64,000 nt of DNA from Geodermatophilus ruber (GCF_900114385.1 NZ_FOSW01000002.1:62001-126000), one strand, 5' to 3'. Shown: positions 8,163 to 16,242, numbered from the stretch's first letter. Notes: generated by a model from the letters alone, not told the origin. Translations and numbers: made by a program.

Positions 8163-8309
8163 TGTGAACGGCCAGGAAATGTCCTGCTGAATCGGACAGC
8201 AATGTCCCGAGTTCGGTCAGCAATGTCCCGGATTCGGTCAGCGGGACATTTCCTCGGCTAGTACGGCTCGTCCACCGGCCCGGCTCCTCCTTGAGGGCCG
8301 GGCCGGTGG
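8163..8309 (+). repeat. composite intergenic module A (type 1)
   Basis: Direct AATGTCC units start at 8178, 8201 and 8222 (spacing 23 and 21), each followed by a TCGG(A/T)CAGC tail. An inverted GGACATT lies at 8244-8250, and a stem-loop with arms CCACCGGCCCGGC and GCCGGGCCGGTGG fills 8272-8309. A GAACGGCCAGGAA block before the first unit is shared with module C. The module fills the gap between the PH-like gene (minus) and the kinase gene (plus). Confidence 0.8.
8272..8309. terminator. stem-loop of module A
   Basis: A 13-bp perfect stem with a 12-nt loop and no U-tract. It ends 13 bp before the kinase start, so it would lie in that gene's 5' leader if transcription began upstream. Confidence 0.5.
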
Positions 8310-8321
8310 TGCACGGGAAGG

Positions 8322-9830
8322 GTGAAGGTGTTGATTGGCTCGGGTGACGTCATCCAGCTGTCGCGGCGCTGGGCGCTGGGCGAGCAGCTCGGCAAGGGCG
8401 GCTTCGGCCGGGTGTTTGCGGCCACCGCTGAAGACCGCACGTCGGCAGCCGTGAAGCTCGTGCCGAAGGAGCCCGGCGCATCGCGAGAGATGCTGTTCGT
8501 CGACCTGCCCGGAGGGCACGACGGCGTGCGCAATGTCGTCCCAGTGCTGGACTCCGGCGAGACCGACAGCCACTACGCCATCGTGATGCCGCTCGCGGCC
8601 GAGTCGCTGCGGGACCGGCTCGAGTCCGTCAGTGGTCCGATGCCTCTCGAGGAGGCCTTAGCCGCCCTGACCGATGTCGCTACCGCCCTTGCGGACCTCG
8701 ACGGGCGGGTGGTCCACCGTGACCTCAAGCCCGAGAACGTGCTCCTGATCGACGGCTCCTGGTGCCTCGCCGACTTCGGGATCTCCCGGTACACCGAAGC
8801 CGCCACGGCGACCGACACCCACAAGTGGTCCGGAACGGCGGAGTACCTGGCGCCGGAGCGCTGGCGGTCGGAGCGGGCCACGGCTGCGACGGATGTCTAC
8901 GCTCTCGGCGTCATGGCCTTCGAGCTGATGAGCGGTGAGCTCCCGTTTCCGGGGCCGGACACAGCGGACTTCCGTGATCAGCATCTGCACGCCGACCCGC
9001 CTCAGCTCGCCGGGGCACCGCGTCGCCTGGCCGCCCTCGTCGAGGAGTGTCTGTACAAGGCACCCGGGGCCCGGCCGTCACCGACGAACCTCCTCGCCCG
9101 CCTGCAGCGGGCCGCTGACAACGGGTTGTCGCCTGGCGCCGCAGCGTTGGCCGGGGCGTATCAGCAGGAGGTCGGGCGACGGCGGGCCGAGGAAGTTGCG
9201 GCCTCGCGCGCGCTGAGCGAGCAGGAGCGACGGCGTGAGCTGACCGAGGCTGCCCGCCGGTCGCTACGGGGAATCTCGAGCGCGCTGCTGGAGGTGGTGA
9301 ACGACATCGCTCCCGGTGTCATCTGCGAGCAGCGACCCGACCGGGGGTGGACCGTCCAGCTCGGCCGCGCGCGCTTGGGACTGTCTGACGCGACGCCCCA
9401 TTCCGGCGGAAAGTGGGGCAGTTGGCCACCACCTGCGTTCGACGTCATCGCGCACGCGACCATCAGCGTGCACGTCCCGCCGGACCGATTCGGATACGAA
9501 GGTCGCAGCCACTCTCTCTACTTCTGCGACGCAGAGCGACGCGATGCGTATGGCTGGTACGAGACGGCCTTCATGGTTAGCCCCTTGCTACCAAAGCGAG
9601 GGCGCCAGGATCCGTTCGCCTTGCCGCCGGGCGAACCGGCCGCGCAGGCTTTGGGAAACGGCATCAACGAGTTCCAGGTCGCCTGGCCCTTCACCAAGTT
9701 GGTGACGGGCGAGGTGGAGGAGTTCATCGACCGTTGGGTGGGCTGGTTCGCTGCGGCTGTCGATGGTCAGGTTGCTCGGCCCTCGACGATGCCGGAGGGG
9801 CGGCCAGAGGGGTCGTGGCGTCGGTCCTGA
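8322..9830 (+). CDS. Ser/Thr protein kinase with unassigned C-terminal region
   Basis: The product is 502 aa from GTG 8322. GTG 8328 is also possible and is better spaced from GGGAAGG. The kinase motifs are complete: glycine loop GKGGFG (24-29), AAVK (K45), HRDLKPEN (H132-N139), DFG (151-153), and an APE-like LAPERW. Residues about 275-320 are a charged helix (RRRAEEVAASRALSEQERRRE). The C-terminal 180 residues contain WTVQLGRARLGL, LYFCDAERRDAYGWYET and a final helix, and match nothing I know. No transmembrane segment or PASTA repeat is present, so it is a cytosolic kinase, perhaps with a ligand- or stress-sensing tail. Module A immediately precedes it; its 3' end overlaps a convergent gene. 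Confidence 0.85.
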   Translation: MKVLIGSGDVIQLSRRWALGEQLGKGGFGRVFAATAEDRTSAAVKLVPKEPGASREMLFVDLPGGHDGVRNVVPVLDSGETDSHYAIVMPLAAESLRDRLESVSGPMPLEEALAALTDVATALADLDGRVVHRDLKPENVLLIDGSWCLADFGISRYTEAATATDTHKWSGTAEYLAPERWRSERATAATDVYALGVMAFELMSGELPFPGPDTADFRDQHLHADPPQLAGAPRRLAALVEECLYKAPGARPSPTNLLARLQRAADNGLSPGAAALAGAYQQEVGRRRAEEVAASRALSEQERRRELTEAARRSLRGISSALLEVVNDIAPGVICEQRPDRGWTVQLGRARLGLSDATPHSGGKWGSWPPPAFDVIAHATISVHVPPDRFGYEGRSHSLYFCDAERRDAYGWYETAFMVSPLLPKRGRQDPFALPPGEPAAQALGNGINEFQVAWPFTKLVTGEVEEFIDRWVGWFAAAVDGQVARPSTMPEGRPEGSWRRS

Positions 9831-10207
9831 TCGCCATCCTCGGCGGACCCGTCACGCTCGGAGATGTGACACGCGGGACCACTCCCAAAGCACGGCACGA
9901 GCATCACCGCGGGCGGCGCGACAAGCGGTTGAGGCCTTCGTGAGTGCTCATGGACGGCCCCGGCGCCGGACACGGGAGATGGAGACGCACGAATCACTGA
10001 TGCCGCCCAGATGGCGAGGGCGATGAAGCCGACGGCCTGCCCGATGAGCAGGGCCGCGGCGATGGCCGGGTAACCCCAGGGCCAGACGACGACCGCGGCG
10101 AGCATCCACATGCTGCCCGCGAGCAGCAGCCCGCTCAGGTCCAGGTGCACGGTTCCTGCTCGGGTTGGGACGGCAGGGGCCGGACGGTCGTGCTCGCGGG
10201 TGCGCAT
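9767..10207 (-). CDS. small membrane protein, C-terminus doubtful
   Basis: From ATG 10207 it encodes 146 aa. Residues about 23-45 and 50-70 form two hydrophobic helices (GLLLAGSMWMLAAVVVWPW, AAALLIGQAVGFIALAIW). The part after about residue 95 is Pro/Gly/Asp-rich and overlaps the end of the kinase gene by 64 bp in antisense, so the natural C-terminus was probably lost. Its ATG overlaps the TGA of the broken gene upstream (TGATG), a remnant of a translationally coupled pair. Confidence 0.4.
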   Translation of the reverse strand: MRTREHDRPAPAVPTRAGTVHLDLSGLLLAGSMWMLAAVVVWPWGYPAIAAALLIGQAVGFIALAIWAASVIRASPSPVSGAGAVHEHSRRPQPLVAPPAVMLVPCFGSGPACHISERDGSAEDGDQDRRHDPSGRPSGIVEGRAT

Positions 10208-10790
10208 CAAACGGCAGCGAGCGACGCGGCGACGTGCGGCGTCACGACGGGGCCGGCGCCGTGGTCGACGACGAGGCCCCGGCGGAGCAGCGCTGGGAGC
10301 ACGAACTGGCGGTCTGGACCGGACAGGACGCGTCGGACGTCCTCACCGCGGTGGATGCGGCGCAGCAGCCGGGCCTCGGCGAGGGTGAGCGGCCGGTCGG
10401 CCGGGGCGGTCCTCGCGGTGTCGACCAGCGGCACCAGCCAGATCTCGTCCTGGTGCCGGGCGACGGACATGCCGGCGGCAGCCGGTGCAGCAGGTCGGCG
10501 ACGGTGGCCCGGGTCGCGCCGGCCTCCCGGAGCACGACGTCGCAGCGGCCGGCGGTGACGATGAAGTGCGCGTCGACGCGGGCGGCGTCCTCGTGCGGCA
10601 GCATCTGCTGGCAGGAGTGACGGAAGCTCGTGAACTCCTCGGCGGGGACCGCGGGCAGCTCGATCCGCTCGCTCACGCCCGGCTGCGGTGCGGCCGCGGG
10701 CAAGGGGACGTCGGTCAGGTCGGCCTCGGTGGCACCGCGGCGGGTCAGCCCCCGGACGAACGCGCTCCCGCGGCGGCCGGTGCACCAGCC
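10207..10790 (-). pseudogene. truncated and frameshifted gene of unknown function
   Basis: Protein-like sequence is split between two frames. The upstream part contains SAFVRGLTRRGATEADL, IELPAVPAEEFTSFRHS and GRCDVVLREAGATRATVADL. The downstream part contains ARHQDEIWLVPLVDTA, LTLAEARLLRRIHRG and VVDHGAGPVVTPHVAA. The switch is near 10475. The 5' end is missing: the coding sense runs straight into the remains of the IS481-type transposase gene, so insertion followed by deletion removed the N-terminus. The intact gene was coupled to the membrane protein downstream. I recognise no family. Confidence 0.6.
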
Positions 10791-10794
10791 ACAG

Positions 10795-11698
10795 CTGCGC
10801 GAGTGCGGTGTGGCCGCGGTGATGGTTATAGCGGTGCAGCCAGTGCGGGTAGGCCGCTTCCCGTTCTGAGTTGCTGGCGTAGGAACGGCCGTAGGCCCAT
10901 TCCTCGAGCAGGGTCCGGTGGAAGCGTTCGACCTTGCCGTTGGTGGCCGGCCGGCCGGTAGGGGCGGGTGCGCTTGTGCGCGATGTCGTCCAGGGCGGCG
11001 GCGAAGGCGCGGGAGCGGTAGCAGCTGCCGTTGTCGGTGAGGACCCGGCGCACGGTGATGCCGCAGCTGGCGAAGTAGGCGTTGGCGCGGGTCCAGAAGG
11101 CTGCGGCGGTCTCTTGCCGTTCGTCGGTTAGCAGCTCGGAGTAGGCCAGCCGGGAGAAGTCGTCGATGGCGGTGTGCAGGTATGAGTAGCCCCTGCCGCG
11201 GTGGCGGTTAGGCCGGTGCTGGCGGCCGTGGACCCGCCAGCCGCCGCCGTCGGGGATCCGGCCGAGCTTCTTGACATCGACCTGCACCAGGTCGCCGGGA
11301 GCGGCGTGTTCGTAGCGGCGGATGACCCGGCCGGTGGGCCGGTCCAGCCGGGTCAACCGGGCCATGCCGTAGCGGGAGAGCACCCGGTAGACGGTGGAGG
11401 GGTGCACGCCGAGCAGGAACCCGATGCGCGCCGGCCCCCACCGGCGGGTCACCCGGACCTTGATGATCCGCCGCTCCAGGCACGTCGGGGTGCGCCGCGG
11501 ACTGCGATGCGGCCGGCCGGAGCGGTCGTGCATGCCGGCCGCGCCGTGCTGGCGGTAGCGGCCGGCCCACCGGGCAGCAGTCGGCGCCGAGACCTGGAAC
11601 CGCTCGGCCGCCCGCCGCAGCGTCCAGCGCTGATCGACGACACAGCGAGCCAGCAGAAGCCGGCCCCGAGGCGTCAGCAGGGCATTAGCGTGGGACAC
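10795..11698 (-). pseudogene. IS481-type transposase, frameshifted and 3'-truncated
   Basis: The start is GTG 11698 (SHANALLTPRGRLLL). An N-terminal helix-turn-helix region (RAAERFQVSAPTAARWAGR) is followed by an rve-type core with the first two catalytic Asp in AIDDFSR and VLTDNGS. An extra GGCC in a GGCC tract (10945-10958) shifts the frame after RTRPYRPA. The proper continuation TNGKVERFHRTLLEEW, with the third catalytic Glu, is readable in the next frame down to NHHRGHTAL near 10800. The usual final residues of the family are missing and the sequence joins another gene. The element should therefore be inactive without help in trans. Confidence 0.85.
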
Positions 11699-11758
11699 GA
11701 AGACCTCCGGGCTGAGGAGCGGTTCCTAGACAGCTCCACACCTCACTCGGAGGTCTTC
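11699..11758 (-). promoter_or_regulatory. inverted repeat that would hide the transposase ribosome site
   Basis: On the minus strand, GAAGACCTCCGAGTGAGG (11758 to 11741) pairs with CCTCAGCCCGGAGGTCTTC (11717 to 11699), which directly abuts the GTG start. The Shine-Dalgarno GGAGG lies in the right arm and pairs with CCTCC of the left arm. This resembles fold-back inhibition of transposase translation known for other insertion sequences. Confidence 0.6.
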
Positions 11759-11859
11759 CTCATGTCACCAGACGCCGTCACCAACGTCCGTGGTCAGTAC
11801 AACTAGGCCGTCAGGGCGCGACTGCCCTGGGCCTTGTCGGTTGCTGTGCAAGCGGTCGA

Positions 11860-12060
11860 GACATTCCGTGGCCGTTGGACGGACATTGGATGGCAGTTGA
11901 CAGCTGATGACGCTCGTCTGAATGTCTCCGCGATTCTCGCGGAATGTCCTGACGGGCTCGTCGAAATGTCACCCGGCTTGCCGCTGACATTTCTTACCAA
12001 GCTCTAACCGAGCTTGGCAACCCGAACCGCCCGGTCCCCTTCGTGGGGGCCGGGCGGTTC
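11860..12060 (+). repeat. composite intergenic module D (type 2)
   Basis: A left box includes GGACATT (11881) and ACAGCTGATG (11900-11909). Direct AATGTC units begin at 11921, 11943 and 11965 (period 22), an inverted TGACATT lies at 11985-11991, then a hairpin with arms CCAAGCTC / GAGCTTGG (11997-12017) and a larger stem-loop (12024-12060). The left-box region is nearly the same as in module E over about 46 bp. Confidence 0.8.
12024..12060. terminator. stem-loop of module D
   Basis: Arms GAACCGCCCGGTCCCC and GGGGGCCGGGCGGTTC pair over about 16 positions with one mismatch around a short TTCGT-type loop; there is no U-tract. It stands between the FGGY-like fragment and the AATGTC array and could end minus-strand transcription. 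Confidence 0.55.
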
Positions 12061-12078
12061 GTCGTCGGTAGCGCTAGC

Positions 12079-12246
12079 TCACCACATGCTGCGGGGTCTC
12101 GGCTGCGGCGCTGCCTTACGCTCCGCCGCCTTCCTGGCGAGCAGCTCGGGGTCCACGCCCCGGATTGCTGCGATCGACAGGAAGTCCTCACCCACGACCA
12201 GCGCGGTCACCCCGGTCGTACCTGCGTCAATGGCCAGCACCGGCAT
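12079..12246 (-). pseudogene. FGGY-kinase N-terminal fragment
   Basis: A 55-codon frame from ATG 12246 begins MPVLAIDAGTTGVTALVVG, the phosphate-1 loop of glycerol kinase-type (FGGY) kinases. After residue 20 it runs into a short basic tail (ELLARKAAERKAAPQPRP) instead of the other roughly 450 residues. Either an internal deletion joined the two ends of a glycerol kinase-like gene or the N-terminus was captured by another frame. It lies between module D and the DUF2267 gene. A short functional protein is unlikely. Confidence 0.5.
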
Positions 12247-12294
12247 GGCCGAACGCTAACCGGGCGGCGGCTCCCGGGGCATCGCCGGCAGGCG

Positions 12295-13104
12295 TCAGAC
12301 GGAGCCCGCCCGCGACGGCGTCGGGACGAGCAGGTCGTCGAAGTCGGCGGGCAGCTCGGCCAGGAGGTCCGCCAGCACCGAGTCGTCGATCTCCTCCACG
12401 AGGACCTGCAGCACGGCGCGGGCGCGCTCGCGCGCAGACTGCGGGTCGGTGCCCAGCCGCACGGCGAGCAGCTTGAGGAAGTTCTCCGGGGTGAACGGGA
12501 GCGGCGCCGAGCGGTGGGCGAGACCCTGCTCGAGCGGCGCACGCAGGTCGTCGGGCAGCCGCTGGGCCAGTTCGCCGGCCACCGTGACCGACAGGCACTC
12601 GGCGAGGATGTGTAGGACCGCGTCGGCGACCCGGCGGGCCTCGTCGGTGGACAGCCCGCTTCGTGCGCCGACGGGATCCAGCAGATCCGCAGCGGACTGC
12701 AGCGGGTGGCGCGGCCGCCACGGGATTGACCACAGCTGCTCGAACTCCGTGGGCAGCTGGGCGACGGTGTCCTTCCACTCCTTGTGCGGTATCACCAGCC
12801 CCAGCGCGTTGAGCACCGTGCTGGTGAGCAGGCGGGCGGCCTCCGTGTCGACGTGCTCCCGCTCGGCCACCCGGCGCAGGAACTCCTCCACCCCGAACCG
12901 CTCGGCGGGTCGGCTGCGTTCCATCAGCGGCTGCGGGAGGAAGCCGTCCGGCGGGCTCAGCTGCTGGGCCACGTCGGCGGCCTGACCGCCCGTGATCCGC
13001 TCGAACAGCGTGACCAGCACCGACTGCGCGCCGTGGTCCGCCGTCCGCCGGTCCCAGCCGGTTCCCAGCCGGACGGCGGTGCGGAAGCGTTCGAAGGTCT
13101 GCAT
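12295..13104 (-). CDS. DUF2267 domain protein, two repeats
   Basis: From ATG 13104 the product is 269 aa, with GGAGACC upstream. Two DUF2267-like units are visible: about 5-130 (ADHGAQSVLVTLFERITGG, VEEFLRRVAEREHVD, ALGLVIPHKEW) and about 150-262 (ARRVADAVLHILAECL, AGELAQRLPDDLRAPL, FLKLLAVRLG). Each has the family's paired helices and a DL(P) turn. The function of DUF2267 is not established. Upstream in-frame sequence to 13227 is Pro/Arg-rich and was excluded. Module B separates it from the MEDS operon upstream on the same strand. Confidence 0.75.
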   Translation of the reverse strand: MQTFERFRTAVRLGTGWDRRTADHGAQSVLVTLFERITGGQAADVAQQLSPPDGFLPQPLMERSRPAERFGVEEFLRRVAEREHVDTEAARLLTSTVLNALGLVIPHKEWKDTVAQLPTEFEQLWSIPWRPRHPLQSAADLLDPVGARSGLSTDEARRVADAVLHILAECLSVTVAGELAQRLPDDLRAPLEQGLAHRSAPLPFTPENFLKLLAVRLGTDPQSARERARAVLQVLVEEIDDSVLADLLAELPADFDDLLVPTPSRAGSV

Positions 13105-13269
13105 GGCCGGGGTCTCCGTCCTGCGCGGTGCCCGTGAGGAGCGCTCCGCGGCTGGGGGAGGAGGGGTGCCAGGGCATCGGCACGTGCGGCCAGGGATACC
13201 CGGGGACCGGGGGGGCAACACGGGCACCCCTACGGTTATCGCGTGCGGCGCTTCTTCTGCGACACCGAG

Positions 13270-13386
13270 TTCGGGACAGCAATGTCCTGACTTCGGTCAG
13301 CATTGTCCCGAGTCCGGTCAGCGAGACATTTCCCGGCTGGTTCGGCCCGTCCACCGGCCCGGTCCTCGAGAGGACCGGGCCGGTGG
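13270..13386 (+). repeat. composite intergenic module B (type 1)
   Basis: AATGTCC at 13281 and ATTGTCC at 13302 (period 21) are each followed by a CGGTCAGC tail. An inverted AGACATT lies at 13324-13330, then a stem-loop at 13351-13386. Sequence and order match module A except for one fewer repeat. Confidence 0.8.
13351..13386. terminator. stem-loop of module B
   Basis: A perfect 17-bp inverted repeat, CCACCGGCCCGGTCCTC and its complement, with two bases between. It starts before the 3' end of the MEDS-HATPase gene (stop at 13413, minus strand) and could end that transcript. No U-tract, as is usual in actinomycetes. Confidence 0.65.
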
Positions 13387-13412
13387 CGTACCGGGCAGTG
13401 GACGAGGCAGCG

Positions 13413-14354
13413 TCAGACGGGCGAGCGCAGGCGGACGGTGAAGCCCTCCGCATCGGCGACGAGCGCGACGTCGACGCGGGCCAACTGGTGGCTGATCCAT
13501 AGCCCCCTTCCGCCCCGGGACGAGCGATCCCAGACCAGGCCGGCCAGAGGGTTGGCGGGGCCGGGGCCGGTGTCGTGTACGCGCACGACGACCCGGTCCG
13601 CGGCCGTCCAGGCCGTGACGGTGGTGGGCGGTCGCCCGTGCTGCTGCGAGTTCTCCACCGCCTCGGACACCGCGAGGACCAGCTCGTCGCGGGTGGCGGT
13701 GTCGAACCTTTCGTTCGCGACCTGGGCGATGAGGTGCCGGGCCTGCCTCGGCGAGGCATCGGTCAGCCGAAGGCTCGGGGTGGTCGCCTCCAGCGGGTCG
13801 GGCTCGGGGGACAGGGGCTTGAACTCGGCGACGTCCTGGTAGCGCCGGCTGGCGGTGGCACTGCCATCGGGGGCGACGAGCCGGGGGTGGCTGCGTTCGA
13901 CGGCATCGCGCACGTCGTCGGCGACGGTGGTGGCGTCGTACAGGCAGCGGCTCCACACCGGGTAGTCCTGCCAGACGGCGTTGATGGCGGACTCGTACCG
14001 GTCCCAGCCGGCGAACCGCCCGCCGCCGCTCGCCTGCGCGATCTCGCCGGTGATCCGGATCTGCCCGGCGCCGGCCGCCAGATGCCGCTCGAACCGCCGC
14101 CGGTAGGCCTCGATGGCGCTGGCGGGCGAGGCGTACAGGCCCGCGTCGGTGATGAAGGTGACCGCCTCCGGGCGGGGCAGCGCCGCCCGGAGCAGGGCGC
14201 ACTTGCGCTCGTCGTCCGCGACGAGGACCGGCTCGCCGCCGGCGGTGCCCTCGGTCACGAACGGCACGAGCAGCTCCAGGAACTCGGCGTCGGAAGCGAA
14301 GAAGCCGGCCTCATGGAAGTTCCCGCCCCAGCCGCGCGCGGCGCCCGTCCTCAT
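13413..14354 (-). CDS. MEDS-domain anti-sigma regulator with HATPase (RsbA-like)
   Basis: The protein is 313 aa from ATG 14354. Residues about 12-165 form a MEDS sensory domain (FHEAGFFASDAEFLELLVPF, VFVTEGTAGGEPVLV, WSRCLYD). Residues about 195-310 form a GHKL ATPase of the RsbW/SpoIIAB type, with the N-box ELVLAVSEAVENSQQHG and G-box HDTGPG plus GGRGLWISHQL. Such proteins control sigma factors or anti-sigma antagonists. The start lies one base after the stop of the MEDS-STAS gene, so the two genes form an operon and the products may act as a switch pair. Confidence 0.85.
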   Translation of the reverse strand: MRTGAARGWGGNFHEAGFFASDAEFLELLVPFVTEGTAGGEPVLVADDERKCALLRAALPRPEAVTFITDAGLYASPASAIEAYRRRFERHLAAGAGQIRITGEIAQASGGGRFAGWDRYESAINAVWQDYPVWSRCLYDATTVADDVRDAVERSHPRLVAPDGSATASRRYQDVAEFKPLSPEPDPLEATTPSLRLTDASPRQARHLIAQVANERFDTATRDELVLAVSEAVENSQQHGRPPTTVTAWTAADRVVVRVHDTGPGPANPLAGLVWDRSSRGGRGLWISHQLARVDVALVADAEGFTVRLRSPV

Positions 14355-14355
14355 G

Positions 14356-15201
14356 TCACCGCCCCAGCTCCGTGAGGTGCAGGCCGGCATCCGCTAGCAA
14401 CTCCAGCAGCCGGGCCGTGAGTCGCGGCGCCGAACGCAGCGACAGCGCCACGGCGCGGGTCCGCGCATAGTCGTCGAGCGCGATCAGCAGCCTGTGGTCG
14501 AGGAAGTCGACGGCGGCCATGTCCACGACGAGGGCCCCGGCGTCGGCTCCCGGCCGCAACCGGGTCAGCAAGCGGTCCAGCACCGGGACCGTGGCCAGGT
14601 CGAACTCGCCGGCCAGGCCGAGCGCGCCGTCGGCGCAGCCGAAGACCCGCACGTCCGTGTCCTGGGACGGCCCGGGGGCGTGCAGCGCCGCGAAATCGGC
14701 CGCGGTGTCCTCGCCGAGGTCGACGCTGTAGCCGCACAGGCCCGAGAGCGGATGGTCCGCGATGTACTGGTCGGCCATGAACTCGTACCGGGCGAACGCG
14801 TCTTGCTGCTCAGGTGTGCGCACCAGTCCGGTGACGTCCGCGCTCATCCGCAGCCCGCGGAACCCGTCGGCCAGGGCCGCCTCGGTCGCGGCCGCGCAGG
14901 CCGCGACGACCCGCTCGGGATCCACCGGCCCCCCGGGCCCGTACACCTCCTGGGCCGGCAGGATCTGAACCGCGCCGTCGGCCACCAGTCGATCGACGTC
15001 ATCCAGGTCTGCAAGCTCCGCCCGCGCCGCCTCCAGCCCGTCGGTCGCGGGGTACGCCACCCGCAGGCCCGCGCGGAGCCCCTCGGCGAAGAACGCGGCC
15101 GCGCGGAGGCGGTACTCCGCCGCGTCGCGGTGCAGGCAGCACAGATGGTCCCGTGGGTCACGCTCGACAGGGCCCGTTCGACCGGTCTGCGCTGCAGCCA
15201 T
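14356..15201 (-). CDS. MEDS-STAS anti-sigma antagonist-like protein
   Basis: From ATG 15201, behind GGGAGGC, the product is 281 aa. Residues about 15-175 form a MEDS domain (HLCCLHRDAAEYRLRAAAFF, GLCGYSVDLG). Residues about 190-280 form a STAS domain (LAGEFDLATVPVLDRLL, ALVVDMAAVDFLDHRLLIAL). The residue in the usual phospho-Ser position of SpoIIAA-like proteins appears to be Asp or His (DFLDH), so phosphorylation control is uncertain. It is the first gene of a two-gene operon with the MEDS-HATPase protein. Confidence 0.85.
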   Translation of the reverse strand: MAAAQTGRTGPVERDPRDHLCCLHRDAAEYRLRAAAFFAEGLRAGLRVAYPATDGLEAARAELADLDDVDRLVADGAVQILPAQEVYGPGGPVDPERVVAACAAATEAALADGFRGLRMSADVTGLVRTPEQQDAFARYEFMADQYIADHPLSGLCGYSVDLGEDTAADFAALHAPGPSQDTDVRVFGCADGALGLAGEFDLATVPVLDRLLTRLRPGADAGALVVDMAAVDFLDHRLLIALDDYARTRAVALSLRSAPRLTARLLELLADAGLHLTELGR

Positions 15202-16242
15202 GCTGCCTCCCGCTACGGCGCCGTAGCCTACCCAGCCATCACCTGACGGCGACCGCAGACGAGCACGCGGGTGGATCGGCCGTTGTGCCGATCTGTGGCG
15301 ACGTGGTCCCAGTGCGACCAACCCTGGCATGGCCTGTCAGATGTCACCCAGATGGTGGCGGCATGCCCTCAACCGGCAGGAGGGTGACTGCGACGATGCC
15401 TATGGCGGTAGCCGCCCGGGACCCCCGACGTAGGGCCTTCGGTGGTGCGCTCGATGTGAGCGAGGATGACTTGCAGACGAGGATCGGCATCAGCCTGACC
15501 GGGCATGGCAGGCGGTGGCGGGTGCAGCGGCTACGAAGACGATCCGTGGCCGTTGGAGGGACATTGGATGGCCGTTGACAGCTGATGGCGAGGCTTGCCG
15601 GGATGTCAGTGCGATTCTCGCCTGATGTCCCGGCAGGCTTGCCGAAATGTCAGCGGGACTGCCACTGACATTTCTTGCCAAGTTTGTGAGCGATTGCGAA
15701 GTTGGCAAACAGTCCCAGCCGCCCCGGCCCTCTTCGGAGGGGCGGGCTGCTCTGCTTGCACCGGAAAGCACAGGCGCGTGACCCAGCCCCCGTCGGCGCC
15801 GCGGCGGCACCGGCCGGTCGCCGGCACCACCGCTCGCGCCGCCGGCGCCGGGCGTGCCCGCACCGGCGGCCGGGTGGAGCGACGTGACCGGCTCGCGGTT
15901 GGCGCCGCTGCACCGGCTGTCGTCAGTGTGCTCATGTGCTGTGCACGCGGGGCAGCCCTCGGGCGTGAGGTCCGCCGGCCGATCTCACCGGAATCCCGTT
16001 CGACATGGGCGCCCAGGCGCTACCGACTGCGCGGACAACGCCTCCGAACCCGGAACCCATGAGGGCGGCGACGACGTGCCCTGGCCGCCGCGGAACGTCG
16101 GTGCCCCCCGTCGCCAATGATCTGAGCGGATGGCGTTTCCGCCGGGACACGAGGGCTACCGATGGGGCACCGACGATGTTCGGGACCAGCCCCCTCCCGG
16201 CGCCGGAGGTCATTCCACACCGCGGGGGCCTTGGAGAAGCGC
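15202..16242. other. 1-kb stretch without a convincing gene
   Basis: Both strands carry only low-complexity open frames rich in Arg, Pro and Gly. The recognisable content is module E (15545-15750). The segment 15760-16230 shows no family motif. Confidence 0.5.
15545..15750 (+). repeat. composite intergenic module E (type 2)
   Basis: A left box holds GGACATT (15559-15565) and ACAGCTGATG (15578-15587). (A/G)ATGTC units begin at 15602, 15624 and 15646 (period 22), followed by an inverted TGACATT at 15666-15672, a hairpin with TTGCCAA / TTGGCAA arms (15675-15708) and an imperfect G+C stem (15716-15750) ending like that of module F. Confidence 0.75.

Noticed and set aside
8178..8250. CRISPR array suggested by the 21-22 bp spaced repeats
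   Set aside because: Only two or three units, the whole period is conserved rather than repeat plus unique spacer, an inverted unit ends the array, and no cas gene is present.
15760..16240. Several open frames of 60-100 codons between module E and the DJ-1 gene
   Set aside because: Arg/Pro/Gly-rich, no ribosome sites, no recognisable fold on either strand.
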